A stretch of 64,000 nt of DNA from Symbiodinium sp. CCMP2592 (GCA_905221615.1 CAJNDT010004002.1:594501-658500); one strand, 5' to 3'; numbered from the stretch's first letter, positions 20,363-31,739 are shown. Numbers and translations are program-made. The notes: generated by a model not told the origin, from the sequence alone.

Positions 20363-20464
20363 TGGTCGTAGTTGAAGTAGAAGTAGAAAGTAGAAGGAGA
20401 AGCAGAAGTAAGTAGAGGTCGAGGTCGAGGTGGAGGTGGTGGTGGTAGTGGTAGTGAGTGGTAG

Positions 20465-20465
<1 letters not shown>

Positions 20466-20496
<31 letters not shown>
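20466..20496. repeat. (CAG)n trinucleotide tract
   Basis: About ten CAG units; the unit 2 counterpart (24290-24325) has about two more. Confidence 0.9.
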
Positions 20497-20497
<1 letters not shown>

Positions 20498-21560
20498 TAC
20501 TGGGTATTAGTCTTGGTGGTGGTGCCCGTGACAGTTCCGGTTCCGATACCCGTGCCCCTGCTTTTGCTGGTAGTGTTGGTGTTGGCAACAGCAGGGAAGA
20601 GTCTTGGGAGCTGGAGTACTAGTCGTCGTAGTGGTGTGGTTCTTCTGGTACTAGCAAGCGTCAATGGCAAGACCGGCAGCGCTTCCAGACTAGCACCTGG
20701 TTTGTCTGACTAGCCATCATCACACTAAGCAGTTATTCTAAGTTTATCCTGATACCATAAAGCCTACGACATGTTCCACCAAGAATGAAATCTTCAAGAT
20801 CGATCGCCGGGAACGGGCGGCCTCCCCTCACACAAGCAAGTTTGCAAAATGGAAGGTGCTTGCGCCTCTGATTGTAGGTCTTTGAGGTTGAAGCTAGAGG
20901 TTCATGCCCTCCCCTTTCTGGTGCTTTGTGGTAAGGATCTGTCATATGGAAAAGGAGGTACACTGAAAATGGGATACGGTATGACCCTCTAGGTAGGGTG
21001 TGTACGATTAGTTGGATGTTGAGTTTCTGGGCGATGGTGATATGACGTTATGACGTTGCCTACGGTTGTTTGGAGGGGGGTGCGGTGAAACCGGTGGTCA
21101 CCCTAAGGTGTATATGTACGGATATAGTATATAATTACTTTGGCCTTAAAGCCCCAAACCCCGGTGCCCTAAACCCGTCCCAAGAGACTTTAAGGCCAAA
21201 GAAGGCAACAGGAGGCATGTGTTTTTCCATGAAGCAGGGCATGAGGGTTGACGAGTTCGGGCCCTAGAGACACGGTGATTTGAGGTTGCTAGGCCTTGAA
21301 GGGGCCGATATAATCCTAGCAGCTCTGGGTGCGTTTTTGATGAGGGGCCATACCGCTCAGTACGGAAATTCAGAAGCCTGAAAACGGCGGGCTATCTATC
21401 GAGCAGTAAGCCCCGGAAGCTTACGTAACACTCCTTGAAGGCCTTCGTTATGTGCAAGTTGCACAAGGGGTATCGAAGTGGTTAAGTGGTTATATACAGC
21501 CTGAAGTTCCGACCTCCTAGTAGAACATGTACCCAAAAGTGCATGAAGCCATTCGATCAG

Positions 21561-21568
21561 TGTGTGTG

Positions 21569-21599
<31 letters not shown>

Positions 21600-21600
21600 A
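21561..21600. repeat. (GT)n microsatellite
   Basis: GT run with one TTT interruption; in unit 2 (25362-25382) it is about half as long. Confidence 0.9.
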
Positions 21601-22186
21601 AGCTTTCAGGTGGAATCCTCGTGAACCCTCGCAACGCACCCCCGTCGTTGCGAGAGGCGCTCGTGATGAAATCGATGGCCACTTCTGCTGAGACGGGAAG
21701 ACCCATTTCCGAGAGCACTGCACGAGAGCTAAGGTGAAAGAAAGCCTTCAAAGAAAAATTGGCCTTAGTGAATGTAGGGGTCTAGATAATTACCAATACT
21801 ATTTTGGAGGTTCCTTATTACACTTATAGACTTATAGTATTACTATTCTGGGGGTTCCTTATTATGCTTATAGTATCATGGGCCCCAAAACCCTATTCTA
21901 ATTAATGTAACGGTCCGTTTAGGAATATGGGCTCCTTTAATGCGTCGGCTCGGGGGCTAATTCCGAATCTGACAAAAAAATTGGCTTGTTCTAATTAATG
22001 CGTTTTTTTTTGGCTGGGGTGATTTTTTGGTGGCGGGGCTGTGCTATTTGCTGATGGTCAATCTTAAGGCAGCCACGACCTAAACCCCCACCCAAACCCC
22101 CACCCAACCCTAAAACCCTGGCCCTGAAGCCCGAAAATCTCTTGCAGAATTGTTTCGCTTATTGGGGCGTCAGGAATGAAAATCTG

Positions 22187-22461
22187 TACTACTACTGTAC
22201 TACTACTGTACTACTATTCTACTATACCTTGATTATTGGGGGGGGCTGCTAGGGTGAACCGCCGAATCCGGGATTGGACCCTAGCTCAAAAGAGGCCTCT
22301 CCAGTACTAAAGTTTGTATAAAAAATTAAGTTTTGGGTCGAATCTGGACCGACCCCCCTTTGGAAGGGTTTAGGGCTTAGGGTTCAGGGTTTGTTATAGG
22401 GTTTAGGAGTGTAGGATTCTTTAGGGTTTAGGGTTCGGGGTTTAGGGTTTCAGGCGCTGGC
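22187..22461. repeat. Direct repeat inside TIR element, left copy
   Basis: From TACTACTACTGTACTACT through the TTGATTATTGGGGGGGGCTG block to TTTCAGGCGCTGG. The right copy, at 22919-23192, differs by only a few bases. Confidence 0.85.
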
Positions 22462-22499
22462 TTTATGCTTTGCTTATTGGGGGAATGTACTCACTGGCT

Positions 22500-22950
22500 T
22501 TATGCTTTGCTTATTGGTACTATTTCTGTACTATTACTGTATTACTACTGTACTACTGTGGTACTACTACTGTTCTGCTAGTGTACTACTGTACTACTAT
22601 TGTACTACTACTGTACGATTACTGTACTACTATTGTACTACTGTACTGTTATCGTACTACTACTGTACTACTATTGTACTACCACTGTACTACTGTTGTA
22701 TTACTATTGTACTACTGCACTATTATTGTACTACTACTGTACTACTACTGTACTATTATTGTACTACGGTACTATAATCGTACTACTACTGTACTACTAC
22801 TGTACTACTATTGTGCTACTATTGTACTACTGTACTATTATTGTACTACTACTATATTACTATTGTACTACCACTGTACTACTGTTGTATTACTATTGTA
22901 CTACTGCACTATTATTATACTACTACTGTACTACTACTGTACTACTATTC
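22500..22950. repeat. TACTACTG/TACTACTATTG minisatellite
   Basis: Variants of TACTACTACTG and TACTACTATTG repeated for about 450 bp, with a GTAC every 11-12 bases. All three plus-strand frames stay open over much of it because TAC, ACT and CTA repeats rarely make stops; this is composition, not coding. Confidence 0.85.
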
Positions 22951-23192
22951 TACTATACCTTGATTATTGGGGGGGGCTGCTAGGGTGAACCGCCGAATCG
23001 GGGATTGGACCCTAGCTCAAAAGAGGCCTCTCCAGTACTAAAGTTTGTATAAAAAATTAAGTTTTGGGTCGAATCTGGACCGACCCCCCTTTGGAAGGGT
23101 TTAGGGCTTAGGGTTTAGGGTTTGTTATAGGGTTTAGGAGTTTAGGATTCGTTAGGGTTTAGGGTTCAGGGTTTAGGGTTTCAGGCGCTGGC
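22919..23192. repeat. Direct repeat inside TIR element, right copy
   Basis: Matches 22187-22461, including the TTTAGGG-like words at its 3' end. Confidence 0.85.
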
Positions 23193-24288
23193 CCAGACCC
23201 CCCCGACCCCCGACCGCGCAGTCGCGCAGAACCGCAGACCCTGCACCCAAGCCAGCCCCCAAACCCCGGCACCTCCCAATTCCCTGCCACTCAGACCGAC
23301 CCCTGACCCCTGTCCGGGGCTACCGGTTCCATATTAAATAGGATTTTTTTTTTGGTCGGGGGGGGGGGGGGGTACCCCACTATTAAACGGGCCGTTACAT
23401 TATTAAGGCTGTATAGTAGGGCTTAATTAGGGCTCAGGGTGAGGCACAATCTCAGACCTGAGTCCTAGGGTCTTACCGGCGAAATAGCATTTCCCGTCTC
23501 CGTCAATGGCTGGCCGCAGTCACGACAAACTGTGCAGACAAAGCCTTCTGCGCATGGCATCCTTAATGGTCCTGCAAGACCAAGAGTAGGAAAGGGGTCA
23601 TTGCACTTTAAAAAAACACTAAACCCTAATCCCTAAAGCCCTAATCCCTAAACCCTAGACCCTAATTAAAGCACTAACCCTTCAAGCCGAAAACCTCGGA
23701 TTCAGATCACCTCGACTCACTTATCCTGAAACTCGATAGACCCGAAGGCCCACTGGCTCGAGCTTTGGCTGAACTGTCTGGCAAGCGACCCTAAACCAAA
23801 AACAAGGAACCCTAAACCCTAAACCAAAATCAAGAAACCCTAAACCCTAAACCCTAAACCAAAAGCAAGAAACCCTAAACCCGAAACTTCAAAAAACCTT
23901 CAGACGTGGAGATTCTGCTTTGCTAGTGGTGGTGCGTAGCAGCACATTGGTGTAGTGGTCTTGTCAGCACCAGTCACTAGAGTGGCAGAATCAACATCAG
24001 CAGTAGCGGCAGCAGTCGTCGCAGCAAACACATGGTCGCGATCGTAGCAGGAGCAGTCGCAGCGGTAGCTCAAGCTGTCTAGTCGTAGCGGTAGTTGTAC
24101 AGCAGTCGTGGTAGTAGCTGTTGCAGTAGTAGTCGTGGTCGTTGTCGTCGTCGTGGTTGTGGTTGTGGTGGTGGTGGTGGTGGCGGTGGTCGTAGTTGAA
24201 GTAGAAGTAGAAAGTAGAAGGAGAAGCAGAAGTAAGTAGAGGTCGAGGTCGAGGTGGAGGTGGTGGTGGTAGTGGTAGTGAGTGGTAG

Positions 24289-24327
<39 letters not shown>

Positions 24328-25361
24328 TACTGGGTATTAGTCTTGGTGGTGGTGCCCGTGACAGTGCCGGTTCCGATACCCGTGCCCCTGCTTTTGCTGG
24401 TAGTGTTGGTGTTGGCAACAGCAGGGAAGAGTCTTGGGAGCTGGAGTACTAGTCGTCGTAGTGGTGTGGTTAGCGTCAATGGCAAGACCGGCAGCGCTTC
24501 CAGACTAGCACGTGGTTTGTCTGACTAGCCATCATCACACTAAGCAGTTATTCTAAGTTTATCCTGATACCACAAAGCCTACGACATGTTCCACCAAGAA
24601 TGAAATCTTCAAGATCGATCGCCGGGAACGGGCGGCCTCCCCTCACACAAGCAAGTTTGCAAAATGGAAGGTGCTTGCGCCTCTGATTGTAGGTCTTTGA
24701 GGTTGAAGCTAGAGGTTCATGCCCTCCCCTTTCTGGTGCTTTGTGGTCAGGATCTGTCATATGGAAAAGGAGGTTCACTGAGAATGGGATACGGTATGAC
24801 CCTCTAGGTAGGGTGTGTACGATTAGTTGGATGTTGAGTTTCTGGGCGATGGTGATAAATGACGTTGCCTACGGTTGTTTGGAGGGGGGTGCGGTGAAAC
24901 CGGTGGTCACCCTCAGGTGTATATGTACGGATATAATTACTTTGGCCTTAAAGCCCCAAACCCCGGTGCCCTAAACCCGTCCCAAGAGACTTTAAGGCCA
25001 AAGAAGGCAACAGGAGGCATGTGTTTTTCCATGAAGCAGGGCATGAGGGTTGACGAGTTCGGGCCCTAGAGACACGGTGATTTCGGGTTGCTAGGCCTTG
25101 AAGGGGCCGATATAATCCTAGCAGCTCTGGGTGCGTTTTTGATGAGGGGCCATACCGCTCCGTACGGAAATTCAGAAGCCTGAAAACGGCGGGCTGTCTA
25201 TCGAGCAGTAAGCCCCGGAAGCTTACGTAACACTCCTTGAAGGCCTTCGTTATGTGCAAGTTGCACAAGGGGTATCGAAGTGGTTAAGTGGTTATATACA
25301 GCCTGAAGTTCCGACCTCCTAGTAGAACATGTACCCAAAAGTGCATGAAGCCATTCGATCA

Positions 25362-25383
25362 GTGTGTGTGTGTGTGTGTGTAA
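25362..25383. repeat. (GT)n microsatellite, unit 2
   Basis: Shorter counterpart of the tract at 21561-21600. Confidence 0.85.
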
Positions 25384-25424
25384 GCTTTCAGGTGGAATCC
25401 TCGTGAACCCTCGCAACGCACCCC

Positions 25425-25771
25425 CCCTTCACCTCCACAGAAAAAGCAGCAAAGCAGCCCTATCCATCCCCCACACCCCCTAAAGACGACGTCGCGCACC
25501 AGCCGCATGACTTGCCGGGTTAATCGGCTTTCGCTTTACCCAGGTGCAGCGGGTGACGACCTCGAAGCCTTCAGTGCAAATCATCACACAGCCAGGTCCT
25601 GCAGGGATGCAGGGAAGTGTAGGTCTAGGTTTTTCCATGAGGGTTCAGGATCGGTTTGAATTTAGGGCTTGGGGCAGCATGTGAATCTTGAGCTTCTCTT
25701 TTATTTTGCTGCGTGTGGCTGTGTGGGTGTTTGTCTGTAGGTGGGCCGGGTAGGGTGGGAGGCAGAGAGAT
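25425..25771. other. No gene seen
   Basis: Unique-looking sequence between the duplication and a family C element; no supportable open frame. Confidence 0.4.
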
Positions 25772-25875
25772 TCTGTTGATGATATAGATCCTGCATTACC
25801 TTCAGGACCCTAAACTATGGGAATTATGGTATATTCCTTATTATGGGTAATGCAGGACTTATATCATCAACCGTT
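25772..25875. repeat. MITE-like family C, intact copy
   Basis: TGTTGATGATATAGATCCTG at the left, GGACCCTAAACTATGGGAAT in the centre, GACTTATATCATCAACCGTT at the right. Confidence 0.85.
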
Positions 25876-26109
25876 GTGTTCAGGGCTCGGCTCAAGCAAC
25901 AGTCTCCCAGAGTTGCGTGCTCTCTCGGGGAGGGTATAGGAGGTCGCCTCTGCTGGAGCAACAATGTAGAACCCTTCGACTAAACTTTCAGGAATCCGGG
26001 TGCTTCTCTACATGCCTAAGATGCAATTATGGTTTGCACAGGGCCTGGCTGAATTAGTCCTGGATGTTGAGGGCGATAATGGGTGTTCACGGAACTTGGC
26101 AGGGGAACT

Positions 26110-26668
26110 TGCTCTATGATAGCAAACCCACCAGTACCACTACCACCACTGCGACCGGTCCACTTTGCTACTACCACTACCACCACCACAACTACCACGA
26201 GTATTAGTCCTGGATGTTTCGGGCTATAGAGGGTGTTCAAGGAAGTTGGCCTCTGATAGCAATACTACCACTACCAGTACCAGTACCACTTGCTGCTACC
26301 TCTACTTACCCCGACCTGCACCACTACCAGTACCACCACCACCACCACGACCACCACCACCACCACCACCACCACCACCACCACCAACACTACCACCACG
26401 TCCACCACCACCACCGCAACCACCTCCACCATCGCCACTACCACTACCACTACCACTACCACTACCAACATACCACACCACCATACCACACCACCACTAC
26501 CACTACCCTGACCCTACTACGACGACGGCTAGTACCACGACCAATATGACTGCTACTGCGTACTAAGTACTTCTTCTACTACTACTCCTGCTGCTACTAC
26601 ACTAACACGACTACTACTTATACTATTTATACTACCTATACTACTACTAGTACTACTACTACTACTAG

Positions 26669-26708
<40 letters not shown>

Positions 26709-26870
26709 GCTACTACTGCTACTACTGCTGCTGCTGCTACTGCTACTGCTACTGCTACTGCTACTGCTACTGCTACTGCTACTGCTGCTGCTACTGCTTC
26801 TGCTACTGCTACTGCTACTGCTACTGCTATTCCTACTTCTACTACAATCAGATTGCAGCGTTTCAGCGTG
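26110..26870. repeat. Compound trinucleotide region (CCA, CTA, CTG)n
   Basis: CCA/CAC units dominate at 26160-26520, CTA units at 26570-26705 and CTG/CTA alternate at 26705-26850. A 60-base phrase (TTAGTCCTGGATGTTxxGGG...GGTGTTCA) before and inside the tract occurs twice, near 26056 and 26204. Open frames here translate homopolymers and are not genes. Confidence 0.85.
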
Positions 26871-27895
26871 AGGGTTTTAGTGTTTAGGGTCGTCCCCCAG
26901 ACTTGCATGCTCGCACATTCTGGCTCAATCAAGCTTGCCAGGCCCTTCTCCGCAAGTGGGCCAAGGTCATGGCAGTTCAAGCCAACTCATTGACTCTCTA
27001 TCTAGCCAGTATATATCAGCACATAGTCCTCTTCTACTTGTTAAGGCCTCTACGGCATTCTAACCGAGCTTGACCTTCGACCACTTCGGCGGCGGGCCCT
27101 TGGCTGGCGTCCGAGAGCGTGAAGCTCAACCCAATTCTTTAAGCACGGGCTGAGAAGGTCTGTGCCCATTGACGTCCTGGTACCTTGGTCTAGCACGTAT
27201 CCAACTGCTCTTGTGCATGGTCCTGTCGTATCGCGAAGCCAGGAACACATTCAATTATCAAGACCCGGAAAGGTCACGGAACCAAATCGTGATGAATAAT
27301 AGAGCTTCGAGAGTTCAAAGCACGATACTTTGTCTTAGAGCTCAGGGGGTACCAGGAAGTAGGTCCGGACCCTTCGTCGCTGCGGGGGTCATGGCGCAGG
27401 CTCCCTTTTTGGTAGAGGTTCTCTTTGGTTCTTGAATTCAGGACTCGTTATGTCGATGGGTCAGACATGAATCGATCATGCTAGGTACTGCGGGATTGTC
27501 CGTTGCACCTGATTGCATCGTCATTCTTGGAGTCACTGTGGGTTTCGGGAAGGGGCTTTACATGATTAACGGTGTTTTTGGTAGGTATTTAATAGGCTCA
27601 GGATGGGGCAAAGGGCAAACTAGATTCATGGCTCTAGGGTTGCAGGTCAAGGGTAGGAACCAGTCTCGGGTTTTGTATTTGGAGCAGCTGAAAGGTCTTT
27701 CGTTTCGGCTTGTTTTCTGGGATCTGTAAAGGTGGCAGAGAGTTCCTGAAACTCCCAGGATGTGTTGTTCAGATGCGAGCTTCAGCACGTGCAGAGCACA
27801 TGCAGTCAACACTTACTGAGTCAGTACTTTACAACTACAAGTTTGACTTGCGGCGCCATTGCAGTTGCTATGACTGCATGAGTTAGTTGTCATTG
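26871..27895. other. Unassigned single-copy-looking sequence
   Basis: Open frames of 60-115 codons occur on both strands (for example 27478-27729 plus), but none has a recognisable domain or splice context. I see no repeat structure. Short gene fragments cannot be excluded. Confidence 0.35.
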
Positions 27896-28160
27896 CCACG
27901 ATCACAACAGCTACTGCCGCTGCGACTTCTGCTGCTGCCGCTCCCACTATCACTACACTATTAATACCACGACCACGACCACAACTACAACCATGTGCAC
28001 CTACCACCACCACGACTACTGCTACTACCGCGACGACGACGACTACTACTACGACTACGACGACTCCTTCTACTGCTACTGCGGGTGCTACTGCTCCCGC
28101 TATTGCTGCTTCTCCTATTACTGCTACTTCTGTTGCCACTGTTGCTGCTTCGGCTACCGT
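27896..28160. repeat. Compound CTA/CGA/CTG triplet region
   Basis: ACGACTACTGCTACTACC-type repetition of mixed triplets. Confidence 0.75.
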
Positions 28161-28524
28161 GCCACTACTACCACCTACGCATCGTGTTAGTGTTACTGTT
28201 GGTTTTTTTGAGTCATAAGAAAAGCAACAGTAGCTTTCTAGCTAGCTGACTTTCTTACTATGTAATATAGTTTGTGTACTCACGAAATTGTCACAATAAG
28301 GTTGGAATGAAGAAGAATAACTTCCATCCCACCGACGACTACTTGTATCACCATGACTCCGGGTACTTCCCAAGACGGCGGCGGCGCAGACGACTACTCC
28401 AAGCGTTGTTCCCGTCATGAGAGCATGTTTGTCTCAGGCCTGACACCAACTGTCCTCGCTGTAAGAGTTTGGATCCTAAAGCTGTAGGTTGCCTGTCGGG
28501 GCTTTGACAGTATTGGTTGAACCC

Positions 28525-28612
28525 GAAACCCTGAATTAAATGTAAACCCTACGCCTGAACCCCAAACCCCTAAAACCTGAAAGGCCTGAACCCGAAACCC
28601 TAAGCGACGTTT
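28525..28612. repeat. Telomere-like words, CCCTAAA strand
   Basis: CCCGAAACCCTGAATT, CCCCAAACCCCTAAAACC and CCCGAAACCCTAAGC in succession. Confidence 0.6.
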
Positions 28613-29049
28613 TCGGGACCGCAGGCCAGCAAGAGGCATGTTGGTGATGCGAAGCACTACGAGTTTACCCGACTGTGCGGGTCTGAGTTGCTGAGATCAA
28701 AGGCGAACTCGATAGTCAATCGATGACGGCCCTATAGGGTTTCGAATTTAGAGTGAGTCAATCGGCTTTGGATCTGCGAGGATTCTGTTTAAGTTTCATG
28801 CCTGGCAAGCTTTAGATCCAGCGCACAGTTTGCAATGATCGGATCGTTAATTATTCCCGGAAGGCCCGGAAATCTGCAGCTTGGGTGGCTAGCTATACAC
28901 AATCCCCAACAGCTCAGCTCCACAGCTCATACCGTGAGTCCTGAAACCCTTCGCCTTGAAATTCTGTGCTTATTTCCCAACATATTTACCTGATATTCCA
29001 GCCAGAACAACTACTAACGGATGATTACGTACCATTCCTTCCCTCTACA

Positions 29050-29800
29050 GTGAAGAACTACAGCCGTCCAGGGCGAGGGGGTGAGCCGTGTCCTTTTTGT
29101 TGCATTATCTGTGTTTTTTTGGCGTTGTCTTTGTCTTTTGTTTCCCTTTAGGTCTCATGTCCCGAAAGGAATGGCTTTCCGTGCTTAAGTTTTTGCGTAA
29201 GCTGTGTTCTTTTTGTGTCATCTACGGACAAATTCGGGAGGCCCACCTCGCGAGGTCAAGAAGCTACGCCGCGCCATGCGGAAGCTTGGCATCGGCACCT
29301 CTTCCATGCCGGATACGCAAATCCTCCATGAGCACCAGAAGCATCGCTACGCTCCTTTTGCAGGGCTATTGCGCTACTGCTTGCCTTTATGGCCGAAGGC
29401 ACGGAGCACAAGGTCATCCCGGTGGAAGAGAGCACTTCCGCCGTGCCTTGGAGGTTCCAGACATGCTCCGCGTGCTGCTCAGCGATGTAGAGATCCAAGC
29501 AGCCGAGCAGGCCTGCACCCCCGCAACGGGAACGTGGGGGCGACAGTGCCTGTTATGCAGGCGCGTCGCACATGAGCTATGTGCAGGACCTTGTTTCCCG
29601 GCCGCTTGCTTTTCTCAGGTGAACCCCCTCCCACATCCTCAGCCACATCTTCCGAATATCGGAAACAGCGGTGTGTCCTCCACGTGGATTCAACCGAACC
29701 CGCACCAACCCGGAGTTCACGGTTCAGGCTGCAAGGCTCCCCAGCTTAGGCTTCCAGGGCTTGGAACGGCTCAGGGATTTAGTGTTCCAAGTTAGGATTC
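29050..29800 (+). other. Possible eroded gene fragment
   Basis: Codon-like texture shifts between plus-strand frames over 29230-29600 (one frame reads LAFMAEGTEHKVIPVEEST, another ALEVPDMLRVLLSDVEIQ), as expected of a decayed or intron-broken gene. No family is recognised and exon boundaries are not clear. Confidence 0.3.
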
Positions 29801-29804
29801 CATA

Positions 29805-29887
29805 ATGTTTTGCCTTTTGTTTAGCAGATGATGTTTAATAACAAGTCTTGTTATCAAACATCATCTGCTAAACAAAAGACAAAACAT
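29805..29887. repeat. Near-perfect 41-bp-arm hairpin
   Basis: The left arm starts ATGTTTTGCCTTTTGTTTAG and the right arm ends CTAAACAAAAGACAAAACAT. The arms are 41 bases with two mismatches and a single-base spacer. It does not match the other palindromic families in the window. Confidence 0.9.
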
Positions 29888-30045
29888 AAGTTTTATGGTT
29901 ATGACGTAAAGTTTCGTTTCTGATGTAAGGTTATGGTGCGGTTTCATGGGGGAAGAGGAAAGCTGTACGGGATGACTATGTTTGCGAACAGCATAGACAG
30001 GCCTCAATAATGGAATCCTGAAGGGAGGGGGACTTCTCAGGGGTG

Positions 30046-30161
30046 GCTATATGGGAGTTTCCGAAAATTAGGGGTACCTTATTTGGGGGTCCTTGTAATA
30101 AGGATCCTAGTATTTAGGGTACTATATTAGGGTCCCCTATTTTTGGAAACTCCCATATATT
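30046..30161. repeat. MITE-like family G, copy 1
   Basis: Arms ATATGGGAGTTTCCGAAAAT and TTTTTGGAAACTCCCATATA around AAGGATCCTAGTATTTAGGG. The second copy is at 39022-39128. Confidence 0.8.
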
Positions 30162-31078
30162 GCTTAGTAATCCCCAGTACTCCTAAGAAGTTCCTAACGG
30201 GGGGTTTCACTTCAACTCCTCTACCGACCTGAATGATACTATCCGAAGCCACTATCCGAAGCCCACTCATAGGCCCTAAACTCCAACCCCATCATCCGAC
30301 ACCCGCAATTTAGTGTATTTGTTGATTTTGGGGTCCACTGTACGGGGATGTTATTTCTACTCATTTAGGCCCCTGTGGTATACCGGGTTTCACTGGGTTT
30401 GAACACGAACTGAGTGGGGTCTGAGAGATGTAGGTCGGTTCGAAATACATAGCAGTTTGGGTGACAACTCGGTAAGAGCATGGCAACAGAACAAGAAATT
30501 ACCAGCTTGGGGTCCAGTAAGGGCCAGTTTTAGAGGCCTGAGTGATTACAAATATTATTTTAATATCCCGGTCTAGCCATGACTGTTATGCTGCAAAATC
30601 GCCGATGCTCCTAAATTGTATAGGCCTTCTCATTTTAATATTTCATGGTTGGGGGATTTCTTGCATCTAAAACCACGGTACGTAGTCGAAGAACGTACAC
30701 CGGACCCAGGTGCACCTTCCATTTACAAGGCCTTGGGGAGAAGCTTCTCAGATATCAGGGCTTAGGTTTTGGAGTTTAGGGTTAAGGGTTTCTTCGCATT
30801 TGGCTTTGTGCAACCAGCTAACCCCTGGTTCTTCAAACCTTACACACGAACCTTAAACCGCAAAGCCTACAAAGCCTCAAGCCCTCAACCCCAGGCCGAA
30901 TTAGGCATTTTAGGTGCAGTGTTGCTGGAGCTCCATTAAAGTCCGTTGAAGAATTCAGATGGCGACTGCCAACCATCAGCGCACCGTGTCAAAGACAGTC
31001 CAAGTAATGGGACCGCGAAAGATTACGGAACGGCAAGGCTACATCTAGCCGGGTTGCAAGTTTTGTAAGAGTTTTGTC
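30162..31078. other. No gene seen
   Basis: Family D-like scraps near 30530-30660 and degenerate telomere-like words near 30770; no supported coding region. Confidence 0.4.
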
Positions 31079-31079
31079 A

Positions 31080-31285
31080 TACGGTCGATGATATAAATCC
31101 TTACACATAATACGGAATGTACCACAGTTCCCATGGTCCAGGGTCGGTCAGTAACCCAAAGGGTCCTATGTACTGTTATGGGGAATACTTCCCCAATTCA
31201 TAATAGTCATTCCTAAAACAAAAACCCTACAGTCTACTATATCGGTACTTTGGACCCTTTGGGTAAGGTAATATCATCAACAGTA
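31080..31285. repeat. MITE-like family C copy split by a CCCAAAGGGTCC element
   Basis: Left end ATACGGTCGATGATATAAAT at about 31079, right end ATATCATCAACAGT near 31283. An inverted-repeat element at 31157-31265 lies in the middle. Confidence 0.7.
31157..31265. repeat. MITE-like family H, nested
   Basis: Termini ACCCAAAGGGTCCTATGTAC and GTACTTTGGACCCTTTGGGT are inverted repeats with three mismatches. A single end recurs near 39232-39262. Confidence 0.75.
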
Positions 31286-31337
31286 TCAGCTGTTCTTTGA
31301 GCCCTCGAGGCGAGATCTGTAGGGGCTCTTTGGCTCT

Positions 31338-31458
31338 GCATCTTCTAGGGTTTTAGGGTTTAGGGTTTTAGGGTTTAGGGGTTTAGGGTTTTAGGGTTTA
31401 GGGGTTAGGGGTTTAGGGTTTAGGGGTTAGGGGTTCAGGGTTTAGGGTTTAGGGTTTT
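31338..31458. repeat. Telomere-like array, TTTAGGG strand
   Basis: About 16 units of TTTAGGG, TTTTAGGG and GTTAGGGG, among the cleaner tracts in the window. Confidence 0.85.
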
Positions 31459-31599
31459 TTTTCATCATTTCCCTCCTTGACCGGAATCTACACTAAGGCA
31501 GCAGTTCAACCACGAACAGTAGCGACGATGGAGAGTCTAGCTGGCACGTAACTTCGACCGTATACCTGATGTTTGACCTCTAAACCCCCTAGCCCTGAC

Positions 31600-31656
31600 T
31601 CTATAAACCCAGAACCCTAAACCCCAAACCCTAAACCCTAAACCCTGAACCCTAGA
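31600..31656. repeat. Telomere-like array, CCCTAAA strand
   Basis: AACCCTAAACCCCAAACCCT with further CCCTAAA units; about 140 bp from the opposite-orientation array upstream. Confidence 0.75.
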
Positions 31657-31739
31657 TGTGTCTAGGAAAGGAAACCACTGCAACCTGGAGCTCCCCCGGC
31701 CTTTTGGGGTCTGTTTTTGCACATCCCTGATTAGCTATA

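Larger units (their letters stand above)
19263..21642. repeat. Tandem segmental duplication, unit 1 (~2.38 kb)
   Basis: Begins CGTCGTTGCGAGAGGCGCTC and is followed at 21643 by the same sequence, which opens unit 2. The two units match throughout, apart from tract lengths and small indels: the TGG tract is about 100 bp here and about 20 bp in unit 2, and the GT tract is longer here. It contains a family D element, telomere-like words, a CAG tract and the ~400-bp module. No conventional gene is recognised; long open frames at 19992-20670 only translate triplet repeats. Confidence 0.9.
21905..23400. mobile_element. 1,496-bp TIR DNA element with TA target duplication
   Basis: Bounded by inverted termini: left ATGTAACGGTCCGTTTA, right end TAAACGGGCCGTTACAT, 17 bp with one mismatch. 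It is flanked by TA on both sides, and the paralogous empty site in unit 1 has a single TA. No transposase frame is present. The interior holds a 275-bp direct repeat (22187-22461 and 22919-23192), a TACTACTG minisatellite (22500-22950) and TTTAGGG-like words. Known biology: TA duplication is typical of Tc1/mariner-type transposition, so this is probably a non-autonomous derivative moved by a transposase encoded elsewhere. Confidence 0.88.
21774..23414. repeat. MITE-like family D copy interrupted by the TIR element
   Basis: The left part ends at 21904 (CCCTATTCTAATTA) and resumes at 23401 (TATTAAGGCTGTATAG). Removing the insertion and one TA restores the sequence at 19395-19528. Confidence 0.9.
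21643..25424. repeat. Tandem segmental duplication, unit 2, with inserted element
   Basis: Second unit of the 19.26-21.64 kb duplication, starting at CGTCGTTGCGAGAGGCGCTC and ending near CTCGCAACGCACCCCC. It measures about 3.78 kb, of which 1,496 bp are a later insertion, leaving about 2.29 kb. The remaining difference from unit 1 is mostly the TGG and GT tracts. No conventional gene is recognised. Confidence 0.9.

Noticed and set aside
19992-20670. Long minus-strand frames giving poly-Thr, poly-His and poly-Pro proteins
   Set aside because: They only translate the TGG and CAG tracts. All three frames stay open, and length changes between the two duplicated units would not be tolerated by a protein.
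22470-22988. 172-residue Tyr/Cys/Thr/Leu-repeat frame
   Set aside because: It is the translation of the TACTACTG minisatellite; all plus-strand frames are open for compositional reasons.
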